The notes below the pieces were generated by a model. That model saw nothing but the letters and a program-made list of their open reading frames with translations, ran no database searches and was not told where the DNA came from. A program made the position numbers and the translations under genes. Shown here one piece after another: positions 15,301 to 27,021 of a stretch of 64,000 bases of DNA (position 1 is the stretch's first letter; the number at the start of each line of letters is the position of its first letter). The DNA is from Daphnia carinata (lineage: Eukaryota; Arthropoda; Branchiopoda; Diplostraca; Daphniidae), in assembly GCF_022539665.2 (NCBI RefSeq), contig NC_081334.1, positions 2,480,001 to 2,544,000 on the forward strand, read 5' to 3'.

Positions 15301-18300
15301 TCTACTTTGACCAAACTTTTTAGTTCTCTTATGGCAGTTCAATGTTCTCGGATTCAGCACACGTTTTCCCCTTTGGCATGTTATATCGACTTAAACATGC
15401 ATACGTTTTTATTTCTTCGGTTGATGGATTTCCAATGATTGATCTCATTTTTCGTTTTTTCTTTTCGTCGTACGTCTAGCACGACAATGTTTGGGTTTTT
15501 TTTTTTTTGGCAAACTTCGATGCGTTGGTTTCTTTATGGGTTTTTCTTTTCTTTACCGTCCTTGACTAGTGATTCATTTTATTTTGCGTCCTTTTTATTT
15601 TCTAGTCTCGGATGCTTGTCTATTGTATCCGAAACGAGGTCTTCATTTTGATTCCAGGCGCTGACTCTCAGTTTTCAGTCGAACACGATTTCATTATTCC
15701 TTCCGTAGCTTTGAGATTAAAAACTTCCTGCTTTAGTAGACAACTCTCATTTTTGATGTAGTTCACGTACTATGAATATTGCGTCGAAATGTTTCTGTTC
15801 GTAAACAACTTTGTTCTATTTATTTATTTTTTTTTTTCAGTTTATGTCCCTAGTTGGACTATGATTTCAGTTTATCTTAACTAGTTCCTCCATTCCTTAT
15901 TTTTTTCTCTCTTTTATTTTCTAAGCTATTTCGTAGTAATTATTCATTAGCTCTGTTAGATTTGTCTTTATCGAAGGACTGAATGACTGAATTGTCCTCA
16001 TTTTATTTTTATTTTTTATTTTTTTTTCGTGACTGCGAACGCAGCGCTGAAACATTCGCCTTCTAAGAAGAAGCTGACAGCTCGGACACGAGCAACCTCC
16101 GTTACGGATAGTGCTGCGCCAGCAAACTACGACCAGCTCGCCACAAGTCAAGAATCAGGTAACCTACATCGTCCTTGCCAATGAAAGCCTACAAAATTCT
16201 TAGCAAAATCGGCCTCTTATCTCAAACACGGCTATTGTACACATTTTACTGTCTACGTCAATCTGCCGGGGGATTTCACTTTATGCCAAGTGCCTTCCCT
16301 TCAAGCGCGTAGTGAAACAGAATAGGCGTCTTCACAGTGATAGGATTTTCTTAAAAAAAAAAAAAAAACGTAAGAGAAAAGTTGATGTTATTGTTGTTGT
16401 CTGCTTTCGAATCGCCCAGCGTCAGACGCCGGAGCGATCGGTGGTGTTTCGACTATGCCACATCCGACAGGAACGGGTTCAATGTCAGGACCAGCAACTG
16501 CAGTTACGTTTAGCAACACAGTGGTTGGAGGCGGTGGTACGAGCGCTACTGGAAACAGTGTCGGCGGTGGCATTGGCGGAAGCTCCGCTACTCCCGTCAA
16601 TTTACCCGCTGTCCTAAAAGACCGTGTGCCAAGCAACTTGAGACCGGGTTCTGGGGCTGGTCCCAGGGGCCCTCCTCCACCCGTTCCGCCGCGCTCGCCT
16701 AAACGGGTTAATATTGCCGTGCCGTCGTCTCAAGGAGGGGCATCGGCAGGCTCGGCTAAAGGTGAAGCGAATAAAAGAATGATGGGTGAACTTTTCGTTC
16801 CAGTATATTTTCATCATCAGAGAAATTTGACTACTTGATGATCTTTTTTTTTTTTTTTGGTTTATTAGCTATTGTTTATCTTTTTTTTGGAAATTTTGTT
16901 GGCTGATCGTTTGTGAACTGAGCATGATGGCGTTGATTTGGAACGTTTTAATTACTGTTTTTCACTCATTGTCACCCTAGTCCTCGCATCGTTGACTAAA
17001 AGACGTAGATGATGTCGGTCTTTACAGTGCCCTGCGTTTTGAATTAATCGCCCATTCCCGGAGATTTTTTTTTGTAGTAAAGCTTGTTGTGCTATTCTCA
17101 GTTTGGTTTGGTTAGTTTGCGTTGATTTGTGTGTGTTTTTTTCAGAATTTTTAATGTATCCGCCCGATGCTGCTGCACGAAGTAGCTGCCGCTGCATGTA
17201 ATCTGTTGGCATTGGAACTTTTGCGTCCGTGTTTCTTCAAAGCGTTTCATCACATTTCTTTCTCTTTTTTTAACAGTATCATTTCGACCAAGAGCCAGCA
17301 ATGAAGATGGAGAATCCCGAAGCCTACCATCATCTTCATCTTCGTCATCGACACCTCCTCCTGCATTTGAGGATGTTCTGCGTTCGGGTTCATCGGATAG
17401 GCCCCGTGAACAGCCGATGGCCCAGACTAGCCGAGCTGGAAGTAAATCGGCTAACATCTCGACAAAGAGACAAACGGAGACAACCGTAAGCAGGAACTGG
17501 ACGTCGCAAGCTGAAGCTATCAGGTAGGGCTTCTATATTTTCTTTTAGGTATAAATAATTGCCATAATTAAGGGTTAGAAAGCGATCAGTTAACACGAAA
17601 GGGCTTCTGTGGTTAGGAATCCGCAATTCGGGAAGCAGATCGAAACATCAGTGGTCAGTCATACCGAAGAATTGGTTTGCATGACAAGTCATCATATCTT
17701 CAGGTTAGAAAATTATTACTCAGTTCCCGTTGTTCTCTCGACACTGAGAAACGCGCTAACTGCAACGATGGAAGTGTTTTTACAGCTTGCATATTAACAC
17801 CATCAATCGATTAGACCCTAAGGACTCCTTGGATCGGTATTAGCTTTCAGGGTTTGGACAAATGCATGCACTGGGGAAAATTGATTTTTACTAACAGCCA
17901 CTTTAGAGTGAAGCCTCGGTGAGCAAAACAAAGGGCTTCATAGACGTTTGCGTGTTGTTTCTTAAATCTAATTTCTGTGTCGGACAATTCTTACTCACCT
18001 TTACGGGTCATTGATTGCAAAACAGCATGTCCGAAGTCCAGCTGGAGGTACGATCGAACAGCAAAGCGTCATCACTAGGGAGTGGGGAAATCTTAAGAAT
18101 GGCGAGCGGTGTTCTTTCCGGAGGCCATACACCGACCCCGACATGGACGGAAGGAACGCCTTCCTTCACTGAATCATCATCTTCCGGTGAATTAGGTATT
18201 GCGTCCATTACATTCATATAGGAATTACGTTATGTTTTCTGTTTCACCAGGATTTTCAGGATCGCCGAAAATGAACCAAACTTCGGCCAACTCGTCCCGC

Positions 18301-18869
18301 GTTCATGCCAAGGTTGTCAACGAAGGAAGTATGTCTCCGAGTTTTCATCAGGATTCTGAAATGGTGAGTTCCGTTCGCATTCCGTGAACAATTTTGCTGT
18401 CCTGGAAAAAGGCGGACGACAGCACAACGAGCAAAAAACCAACGAACTTTTCGAGACTGTGCTGGTTCCTATTAAGCGAATCTTCTTTCCGAATTTCCTA
18501 TACGTCTTCCGTATTGCCCAACATTTTCTTTAAAGTGTAGAGGAACACAAACATTTGTCTGACCTTTTTTTTTTTTCTCATACTGCCTGGACAACTTCTT
18601 ATTATATTATCGGCTTGATACCATAACTTGTTCCTCCGGTTTTGGTAAAAAAACGTTTGCTGACCAGTGACAATAGCCGGACGCGGAAGGAAGTTTTCCT
18701 ACACGCTAGTAGTTGCAGACGGGATTGAAAAATCCTTTTTGTTTTCACCGCGCGATATTACCGGGAAGAAATCTATCGAAATTTAGGTGCCCCCCAAAAA
18801 ATCCCAGTCTGTTTTCTCTTCGTCTAGATTACAAAGAAGCTAATCGTTGATATCGGACTTGTACATTGA
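12324..18869 (+). CDS. Type I phosphatidylinositol 4-phosphate 5-kinase
   Basis: Sixteen exons (12324..12638, 12816..12965, 13030..13278, 13362..13514, 13577..13741, 13814..14241, 14320..14452, 14554..14641, 15158..15220, 16045..16158, 16420..16761, 17277..17523, 17617..17703, 18026..18195, 18251..18363, 18828..18869) join in phase to 952 aa. The enzyme makes PI(4,5)P2 at the plasma membrane. The kinase core (about 155-560) shows the glycine loop GASGS, the ATP lysine in [16 protein letters not shown], and the type I activation-loop region [12 protein letters not shown] followed by [11 protein letters not shown] serine/acid-rich insert interrupts the C-lobe. After the kinase comes a 390-aa low-complexity tail (Gly, Ser and Pro-rich, [12 protein letters not shown]) spread over eight exons. 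The tail splicing is my reconstruction: retaining introns gives alternative stops at 16836..16838 or 18385..18387. The last exon is the least certain. Orthologous to fly PIP5K59B/skittles. Confidence 0.92.
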
Positions 18870-20294
18870 ACCGTTTACAGACTCACCTGTAAGAGAGCTG
18901 AGATTAGCTGGGAGCTTTGCGGTGAACATCTTGGATTGCTGGAGAAAAACTGAAGAATTGGAGAAGAAGATAGAAATGGAGAAGCAAAATGTTTTGATGG
19001 ACGATGGTTTCGTGAATGTTTGCCTTCTATTTGCTTAGTCTCTTTGCGTACTATTTTTGCTGTCGCTGTTATCACTACATCCTACTCTTCGGTGGGTTAT
19101 TTCCTTCCTCGTCTCGTGTGTCTCTTCTATGTTTTTATGTAACAAAAAAAAAAGAAAAGAAAAAGAAAGAAAGTGAGGTCCATTCGATGCTGTTCTTGTG
19201 TGGAAATTCAACGTGAACACTGCCCCTGTCGTTTGATCAGTGGTTTGTATATCCAGAGTTGATATTTCCACCTATAAAAGATAGTTGTGATTCTCTCGCT
19301 GGTTTTGGTTCCTTATTTTTTGGCTGTTTATTCTTTTCATTTTTTTTTTTCTTTTGCTCGTAATGACTATGGTCGATGTTCTGAATGGTTATGCCCACAC
19401 ACATGGTTTCTATTTTGGAAACCTAAAGAAAATCGTCTTATTACTATTGTTTTCTAGTTAATATTTGTGGATGTTTTCATTCGTTATCATTCGGTGGATG
19501 GTTTGCCTGTGGGCTTATTATGATTCCGTATTGGGGTCGTGTATTCTTTCTCCTTTTCCTGTGGCCAATCTTTATTACTCCCCCCATTTTCGTGTGTTGC
19601 TCTGTCAAATGTTTTGGTTCTTTTTTGGCAGGTGGCTACGTCTGCCCATTGCCCTCCTTTGCTCGTCTTTCCTTCTGCGTGTGGTGTTTGTGGGAATATG
19701 CATTCATTAAATCCTGTTTTTTTACGAAGCAATAACCGCCAGAGAGTGCTGGATCTGTTTTTTTGTACATTGATACACCTCATCTAGTTCTCTATATCCT
19801 AATTCCCTTTATCTGTACAAGTAATGCTTCGTTTTTTTCCTTTTCGTTTGTCTAAAATCTCAGCGTGTCGGCCATGACGGTGCGTACTGTGTAGCTCTAC
19901 TTTCTCTGCCTATTCCTCTTTGTCATGTGTCTCTTACCGTTAAACAAAAGATTATCACAATTATCTCTTTGCTGTGTTAGAAAAAAAAATTACCTTCCAT
20001 CCTGTTCATAACGTTTCTTTTTTTCCTGCAGTATTTTATACCTATTCTGTATGTGTTATAAATATTCTTTTTTTTTTCTCCTACTATTTTCTGTCTCCTC
20101 TGAATGACTATATCTCCCGAACCTATGTAACAGCGCTGGCAATGTTTCGTGGTTTCTTCATTGTGTGCTTAACTGGAGACTATATCATTGAATGTTTTAT
20201 TCGTACTTTCCCTTCTGTTGTTCTACATACATATTAACTGTCAAACTGTGAGTAGAAAGAAGTGGATTCAAGTTGAAGGAAACATTACAATAAA
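18870..20294 (+). other. Probable long 3' UTR of PIP5K with AATAAA at 20289
   Basis: About 1.4 kb of T-rich sequence without a supported exon follows the PIP5K stop. The first clear AATAAA is at 20289..20294. Many open frames on both strands here are pyrimidine-rich and repetitive in composition and have no domain. Confidence 0.5.
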
Positions 20295-22462
20295 ACCGGA
20301 AGAAGAAGTACAGCTTGTACGCTTGAATTCCTGTTGTTCAAATGGAAAACGTTAGGTTTCCTAATGCTGAAACATGGTGTAATAGCTAAAAAATTTGGTA
20401 CGTAACGTACTACCTTGTTAACTGAAACCAGGTTTGCTAATGTAGGTGTCAGGGGAGTCTGGTATTGCCCACTAGTGGCAGTGAACGGAAATACATTTAT
20501 TTTTCACTACTCGGCATATCTATTTTTGACCGATGATGCGACTGGCCTGTTCCGGTTTACCCATGTAGACTGGGTTGAGTTGGAGCAGAGTTCGCCACGA
20601 GAAAGAACACTCGAAAACCGTAGACATTGAACAGCCACCACATTGAAGAATCCTTAAATAAATTTTACTTTATTCCATGTTAGTCAACACAAGCGATTGG
20701 GGAACGGCAAAAGTTACGGTTCCACTGAAACGTTTTGAAAGCTTTTCAACCACTTCCATGCTGAGAATGTCGGTAAGCACAAGTCGAACGATTCTGGCTT
20801 TATAGTACAGTTTCTACCACGAGGTTATTTTATATCAACATTGACTAACTCCTTTATAAATTTTCAGAGAAGAAACACGTAGCCAAGCAAAGCAATTACC
20901 TGAGAGGCAATTGAAAATCAGCATAATAATGAGATGAGAAGACCATGTAGCATGGTTAAGCAACTTTGCTGTATATGGCGTAGCTCTGATGCCAGAAGAT
21001 TTTTGATGTAAGCATATTAAAACCTTGTTAATTAATTCTTCAATAACAAAATATTTAATATATTAAACAGTGGCTGTGATATACATGGGGAATATTGCCA
21101 CGTTGATTGCATAGGTAATTATTTGTCTAAAACGAAATTCTTTTGAAAATTAAAAGGTGTCTTCCTTGCCTTTTTGTAGATATTATTGAGAAGAGCTCCT
21201 GCGTCATTTATTAGTTTTTCTATTCAGTAAATATAAATTTTGTTATTGCATTTTCTATTCTAAGAATAAAATTTGAATGCTATTAAAAATGCAGACAGGG
21301 ATCTGAGCTTCATGAAAAAACTGGAACAGTTAAGGAAGGAAGAGTTAAGAAAAAAAGAAGTGGACACCAAAATACCCCAACTGTGCTAAATCATTGTTTG
21401 TTATCGTGTAGAAAACTACAAGTGTGATGCTTGTCGAGGAAGAGATGTCAACAGTACAACCTGCGCAGAGTATCTCTGACATTTGCCTACAAGGTATCTT
21501 TTTCTATTAAGTTTTATCTTGTCTAATTTTCTTTGGTTGTTTACTGTATCATGTAGCAGAAAAAGATGGAGACAGTAGCGGAAGAAGAGGAAATTTTTTA
21601 AAAACTCCTAAAGAATGATGCAGACTGTTTTGACGATGATAATTGTACCCGAACATGTGAAAGAAAAACCCGTTGTCCCGGTTCCCAAGCCATCTCAACA
21701 TACGGCAACAAAAGAAGGTATACTGTTAAATCGTTTAAACATTCATTGTTTCTAAAATTTATTTAGAGACTAGGAAAAGGCTAAAGGAAGCCATCGTTCC
21801 TCTGCTATTTCGGGGGACCACTGTCGCTAGAAGAATCACCCCGTCTATAGATTCGGGAGGTAAAAGCGCAATAAAAAAATCTCCAACACAGTAAGCAGAA
21901 GGTAGGTAGGCTGGTTATCATGCACACAAAATACAGTGAAATTTATTTGAATTGCCTTAAGACATTGTACCTGACAATTCGCTTGAAACGGTTTTAGGTC
22001 GTTCATTGTTATGAACCACAATAAATGTGTCAGGAAATAAATACTGCAGTGAATAATGCTGGCTAAAATTGGCGTCATCTTGTGTATATACCAGGTAAAC
22101 GCATCATATTCGGGGAAGATATCAAGAAAAAAAAGATCTTTAAGAAAGTGTTTAAATTTTAATTATAATTTTTTTTTTTTTTATATTGGTGATAGATTTC
22201 GTCGTCAAAAACTCAATAAGAACTGGATATAACTTCAGCAAAGGCTAAAACATTTACCGTTGACATTTACTATGACGACGAAGCGTGTGAACGAGGCGAT
22301 AACGAAAAGGAATCGGCCACTGTGTGGTACGTACATCATTTGCGGCATCGGTATTACGGCCAGCAATGCGATCCCACACATGAAGCAATGTTGCAACAAA
22401 TACGAAAGCCAAACATTTCGGCACGTTCTATTGACCTAAATAGAAGGCAAGAACATGTTTGA
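20295..22462 (+). pseudogene. Degenerate coding-like fragments, possible decayed gene
   Basis: A run of short plus-strand open segments is separated by stops and frame changes. They are bordered by sequences resembling splice sites (donor GTAAGC near 20775, acceptors before 20868 and 21420, donor near 21493). The longest protein-like pieces are at 20415..20630, near 21420-21470 (YKCDACRGRDVNSTTCAEYL), and at 22218..22462, where about 80 codons with a biased acidic composition (VDIYYDDEACERGDNEK) end in a stop. No continuous model could be built. The CxxC piece faintly recalls the zinc-knuckle part of USP-type ubiquitin hydrolases, but this is weak. It may be a decayed cellular gene or an unrecognised real gene with exons I failed to join. 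Confidence 0.25.
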
Positions 22463-23990
22463 GTTTTACAATACCAGTAATCGAATATACTCCATGCGAA
22501 TTCGTGGTTTTTGTTAAGAGCATTGCAAAGATCCTATGGTAATTATGTAAATAAGTGTTTAAAGATACGAAATGAAATCCTTTATTGTCTACTTAGGTCA
22601 GCAAGACTGATGTATGCAGCTATTCTTCAGTACAGGAAGTTGTTGAAGAAACTGGAGAAATCTGTCCTATTCAAAAAAAATAAGTCTCCAACGTAACAAC
22701 TGGGAGAGTAAAAATTTGTATGAAAGGTGGCTTAAAATTGATGAGTATTCGAAAAAAAAAAGCAACAAACATTTTGTTCCTGACGTTTTTTGTCCGCACA
22801 TTCTATTTCTCATGCTTTTTTATTATTTTATTCGTCTACCAATTGATTCTCTGGTGTCACCTGCCCATTTAGTTTGTCTCGCTCTATGTTTAACGCTTAA
22901 AAATAGAATTAACGACTTCGCATTAATGCAGTTCTCGAATCAGCAAAATTTTTCGAATTCAGTTATTTTTGGTATAATTGAAAAAACAAGATGGCGCTGA
23001 TACGCCGCTATGTTGGTTTTTTGATTCGGCTACGTGTGACAATTGGAACCCGTGTTCGAATATTTATTAACTGTGTTAAATTCCAATAAAAAGTTCGAAA
23101 TCAAATAGTGTGCTATTTCCTGTCAAGTGTTATCAACCTCTTGTGTGCTTTTGAAGTGGAGCACAACAAATGTGATAATTTCTTGTGTGATGAGGAACCT
23201 TGTGATTTGCTGTGTCAGATCATGCATAGCAAAACTGCTTTTCATTATTCTGCTTTTAAGAAGTAGCTTGTGGAACATAAATCATAAAGGATGTTGACTA
23301 AGGAAACGGAATTCAAAGAACACGAAACTGTGGATTGAAATACCTTCATCTTATACTGCTACACATTGTCTGGTAATCCTCGTGTGTCAGTTCTGATCTG
23401 ACAAGTGCATCATATTCCTTGAGGTTGTTGTCAGGCTTTAAATGACAGAGACTCTATGAATTGTAGGATCATCATGTCATTCCACCACTCATCGTCCCAT
23501 CATCACTTTGTGCCAGTTCTAATCTGACAAGTTCTGATCACACTCCTCAAGGTTATGTTGCCAACCTTAATGATCTTCATTTCAGCAATGCGGTCGTTTC
23601 TACTTAGCCTATCAATTGGCAAGACTTTGTGTTGAGAAGTGAGGTATTAGACCTATATTTGAGCAGCCAGTGGCAGGTTTGCATAATTCTACTTTCATTC
23701 AGCGTGTAAAGCTAAAAACACAAGGGATGCTGGCCCTGGAGGGAGATCATCGTTTGATGCAAAATTTATGGATTTGAACATCTCATGCCATTCTTATTTT
23801 CTTATCCCAAATATCTTCTTGTGTAAGTTTTAGTCTGGTAAAAGCAGCTTATTCCTCAATACTGTGTTGCCGATGATGAACAAGCACCATTATAGTAATC
23901 TTGTTTTTTTACTTTACCAGCTAATTCACGTCTTTGACTCGCCCGCTGCCTCACATTTGCCTCGGTCGTCGTCTACACCTCTCCCATCCT
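22463..23990. other. Gene-poor sequence with diverged repeats
   Basis: No supported coding exon. An AATAAA-type signal lies near 23085 on the plus strand. From about 23389 onward a diverged motif of the form AGTTCTRATCTGACAAG followed by CCTCAAGGTT recurs near 23389, 23515 and, more decayed, 23826. This looks like an old interspersed or tandem repeat. Confidence 0.35.
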
Positions 23991-24363
23991 CCCGTCTTCG
24001 CCTCGCCCGTCGTCCCGTCTTCGCCTCGCCCGTCGTCCCGTCTTCGCCTCGCCCGTCGTCCTGTCTTCGCCTCGCCCGTCGTCCCGTCTTCGCCTCGCCC
24101 GTCGTCCCGTCTTCGCCTCGCCCGTCGTCCCGTCTTCGCCTCGCCCGTCGTCCCGTCTTCGCCTCGCCCGTCGTCCCGTCTTCGCCTCGCCCGTCGTCCC
24201 GTCTTCGCCTCGCCCGTCGTCCCGTCTTCGCCTCGCCCGTCGTCCCGTCTTCGCCTCGCCGGTCATCCCTTCTTCGCGTCGTGGTCGCCCCGCCCGCCAT
24301 CCCGTCTTCGCTTCGTGGTCGCCGCGTCTTCGCCTCGCCCGTCAACCCGTCTTCGCCTCGTCG
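23991..24363. repeat. 23-bp GC-rich minisatellite
   Basis: The unit CCCGTCTTCGCCTCGCCCG plus TCGT repeats almost perfectly about 11.7 times from 23991 to about 24259, with one C-to-T variant near 24060, then decays to about 24363. Because 23 is not a multiple of 3, every frame cycles through the same phases and remains open. This explains the long arginine/proline open frames on both strands. I do not regard any of them as genes. Confidence 0.9.
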
Positions 24364-24398
24364 TTTTGGTATTGTGCGTGTTTTGCAATGTTTATTCG

Positions 24399-24720
24399 TA
24401 ACTAACCCGTTGGCTGCCACCCACCTTTTATCCCCTTTTTTTTTTAGCGTGACAGGGACGGGCCGCGCTGTTCTGCGCCATGGTTATCTGCCATGGGGTG
24501 GAGCAGCGCCACTGCCCAAGATTGGCCGAATGGCCCATAGGCAATGCACCATAGGGAATCCCTTGTTCGAGACGGCGATGTAGACCTGGGATGTGCATTT
24601 CCGTAAAGGTCTCATCGCCGTTTCAGCCCGGACTGTCCTCAGTCCCCCTTGGTCGCTATCCTTTAGATAGCGATGTAGCTATAGTAGATAGTAGTGGCGT
24701 GGCAGCCAACGCGTTAGTTA
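24399..24720. mobile_element. Non-autonomous DNA transposon (MITE), 322 bp
   Basis: A 22-bp terminal inverted repeat pairs 24399..24420 with 24699..24720 with a single mismatch; the inner part reads CGTTGGCTGCCAC on the left. The outermost bases are TA at both ends, compatible with a TA target duplication as in Tc1/mariner-type elements. The interior has no open frame of note, so the element would need a transposase supplied elsewhere. It starts 35 bp after the decayed end of the minisatellite. Confidence 0.65.
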
Positions 24721-24869
24721 AGTGTATTTGTATGTATTGTATGTTGTATTATATTGTACTGTGAAATGTAAAAAAGTGGTGGAATTGTGGGAGGATGGAG
24801 GGACAATAAAAATACTGAAACTTATTTCAATTTTGTTTCATTTATTGTGTGGATATGTCTATACTAACT

Positions 24870-24938
24870 GAGCAGGGGATTGAACCCTAGTCCTCCACTA
24901 TTACAATCTGATGCTTTACCACAGAGCCAACTTGGATG
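24870..24938 (-). other. tRNA-like sequence (pseudogene or SINE head)
   Basis: On the minus strand a pol III A-box-like stretch (TTGGCTCTGTGG, 24919..24930) and a B box (GGTTCAATCCC, 24877..24887) are spaced as in a tRNA. The T-arm can pair over 5 bp, but the acceptor and anticodon stems do not pair. I call it a tRNA-derived relic, not a working tRNA. Confidence 0.45.
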
Positions 24939-25054
24939 TTTATTGAAGTAGTACTATTCTTAGGTAACTTTGTCTGCATTGCATATGTCGATAAGCATCC
25001 AATGTTGATTTCATTTAACATATCACTGTCATGGCGCAAATGTAAGAGGCTGGC

Positions 25055-25095
25055 ATGGCGTCATGATGTAGAGATTCCGTATGAGGTTCGACTCC
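25055..25095 (+). other. Second tRNA-like relic
   Basis: A good B box (GAGGTTCGACTCC, 25083..25095) follows an A-box-like stretch (TGGCGTCATGATGTAGAG). The spacing is shorter than in an intact tRNA. It lies 120 bp from the minus-strand relic. Confidence 0.35.
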
Positions 25096-26567
25096 TAAGA
25101 TGTTCATAGTTAAAAATTAAATGTGATATGCGCTGAAAGGTGATGTTCGTACCAGAGATACCTAGAGAAAATTCTTTGAAGTTTAGCTCATATTACTTTT
25201 TTGTTTATTTTCTCAAGCAATAATCAGCAACTTTTGAAAGACAACGAGTCCACTTCAAAAGCAAATGTCAACCAGACATGCAATTTATATACAAAAATGT
25301 CTAAAATGGCAGATGATACAGACGAATCATGGTAATCTAGAATCGAGCTTCCCCCCTTAAACATTTTTGAGTCACAGGCATCATCAAGGACTCTCTTTCT
25401 CGTCAACATAATTACTAACCTGCATTAAGAACAGATTACCAAAAATCAGTACAGAAGTCTGGATGTCACATAGTAAATGATAATACTACAAAAACGGCCG
25501 TTCTTCCTTCAGTTGGCTCAGGGTAATCCCATTATTGTTTATTTATGTAGGTGTGTACCACATACCATGTGTCTTCCGTCAACTTATTTCTGGAATTGAA
25601 AATACCTCTTTGTTACTTTTCAAAACATAATACATAGATACTGTCATGAGTTTCAGCTATGGTACAGTATGATACCTATGGTTCTGTTTGATGGCTGTTA
25701 CATTAAAACAGCTTACATTTGAGAAGCGCTGATGAATAAACAGCATATTTTAGATCCAAAACAAGGTCGTCTGAGAATGCAAACTTTTAGTGGTAGTTGG
25801 ACTAGAATTTGCAAAGGATATTATATTAAAATGCATCCTGATTTTAAATCTGGTACATTATTACCCAGTGATACACTGATGATGTTAAATCTCCCAATCT
25901 GCAATGTCTCTTATTACTTCCTCTTTGTAACAGACTTTGAAGTGTTTTGTTTCTTCTTATGTCGGTGAGACACAGTGGCTTGAAGTATCTATAATAAAAT
26001 AAAGGCTATAAGCACACACAAAGCAAGAAGTTAAATGTAATTCAATATTTATGTATAGCCTTGTTCATAATGTGGATTTGTACAGACCAAACAGCAGATA
26101 CACAGGAAACCTATGGGAGTCCAACGGGCTGATGACACACTTTTGAAATCAACCTGGAGACTCAGTCTGAAAGACAACTGTTGAGCAAATTTTTTGTTAC
26201 AAATGAAAACAAAGGGCCAAACACTTAAGTAATCTACATAAATAAAAATTGGAATCAGGCTACCTTGTAATTGAGCAATCATCTCTGCAATGTGCTTTAA
26301 CAACATAATAAAACAATGCTCATTGTAATAACGCTCACGAATAATAAATACATGAATAAATCGCATGGCTTTGCAGTCCAAGCGTTAACGTTGGTGAATC
26401 TCTCAATTACTGTTCCTGCTAATTTCACTCAGTTAACCTATTATTTTAGCCACGTCGACCATGAAGAAGGAGGCGAGACACTGCAAACACGTGGTTACTT
26501 TGGGAAAGGTAAATCATACACAATAAAAGCATCCTAGCGCCATCTAGATTTTGCAGGAATATTTTTT
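25096..26567. other. AT-rich intergenic sequence
   Basis: No supported gene. Open frames at 25732..25968 and 26049..26381 have no recognisable motif, no splice partners and an AT-driven composition. Confidence 0.35.
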
Positions 26568-26593
26568 AAGCCCGACCGGAAAAAGTCGGGCTT
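26568..26593. repeat. Perfect 9-bp hairpin
   Basis: AAGCCCGAC (26568..26576) and GTCGGGCTT (26585..26593) flank an 8-base loop and are followed by T-rich sequence. It looks like a bacterial terminator, but the setting is eukaryotic. It is more likely the core of a fold-back repeat. Confidence 0.6.
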
Positions 26594-26768
26594 ATTTAGT
26601 CGGTTTTAAAATTTTTTCTGCAAAATCTAACACTCATCGGAATTGGTTGAACATCACAGGATATACTCCAAATTGAATCTTAATTCCGGGAGAAATGCTA
26701 TTTTTTTCAATAAGTGAATCGTTTTTGAAATACACCGAATATTTGACACAATGCTAGCGCGCTAGTAC

Positions 26769-27021
26769 CAGTGTATTGGATTTTAACAAACCAAATCATC
26801 AAATCCAATCAAATCCAAATCACATCATTTGTGGATGTGGATTAAATTGGATTTTACTGCTTAGGTTAGTTAAAGTTAGCTTAGGTTAGTTTAGGTTATG
26901 TTACTCGAGAACTTTTGCTGTCTTGAATGATTTAAAGATCCAATGCAAATCCGCAAAAAATTGGATTTGCTTCGGATTTCTTTGTTTTTGCGGATTTGAT
27001 TGGCCAAAATCCAATACACTG
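26769..27021. mobile_element. hAT-type MITE with 8-bp target duplication
   Basis: The element is 253 bp with perfect 16-bp terminal inverted repeats (CAGTGTATTGGATTTT at 26769..26784 and its complement at 27006..27021). It is flanked by a perfect 8-bp direct repeat GCTAGTAC (26761..26768 and 27022..27029). An 8-bp duplication and termini starting CAG are the marks of hAT transposons. It has no transposase. The perfect flanks suggest a relatively recent insertion. Confidence 0.88.

Noticed and set aside
23864..24583. Long arginine/proline open frames on both strands
   Set aside because: They coincide with the 23-bp minisatellite. The repeat keeps all frames open, and the translations are simple periodic strings.
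26568..26593. Rho-independent terminator
   Set aside because: Shape fits, but the surrounding genes are spliced eukaryotic genes. I list it only as a hairpin repeat.
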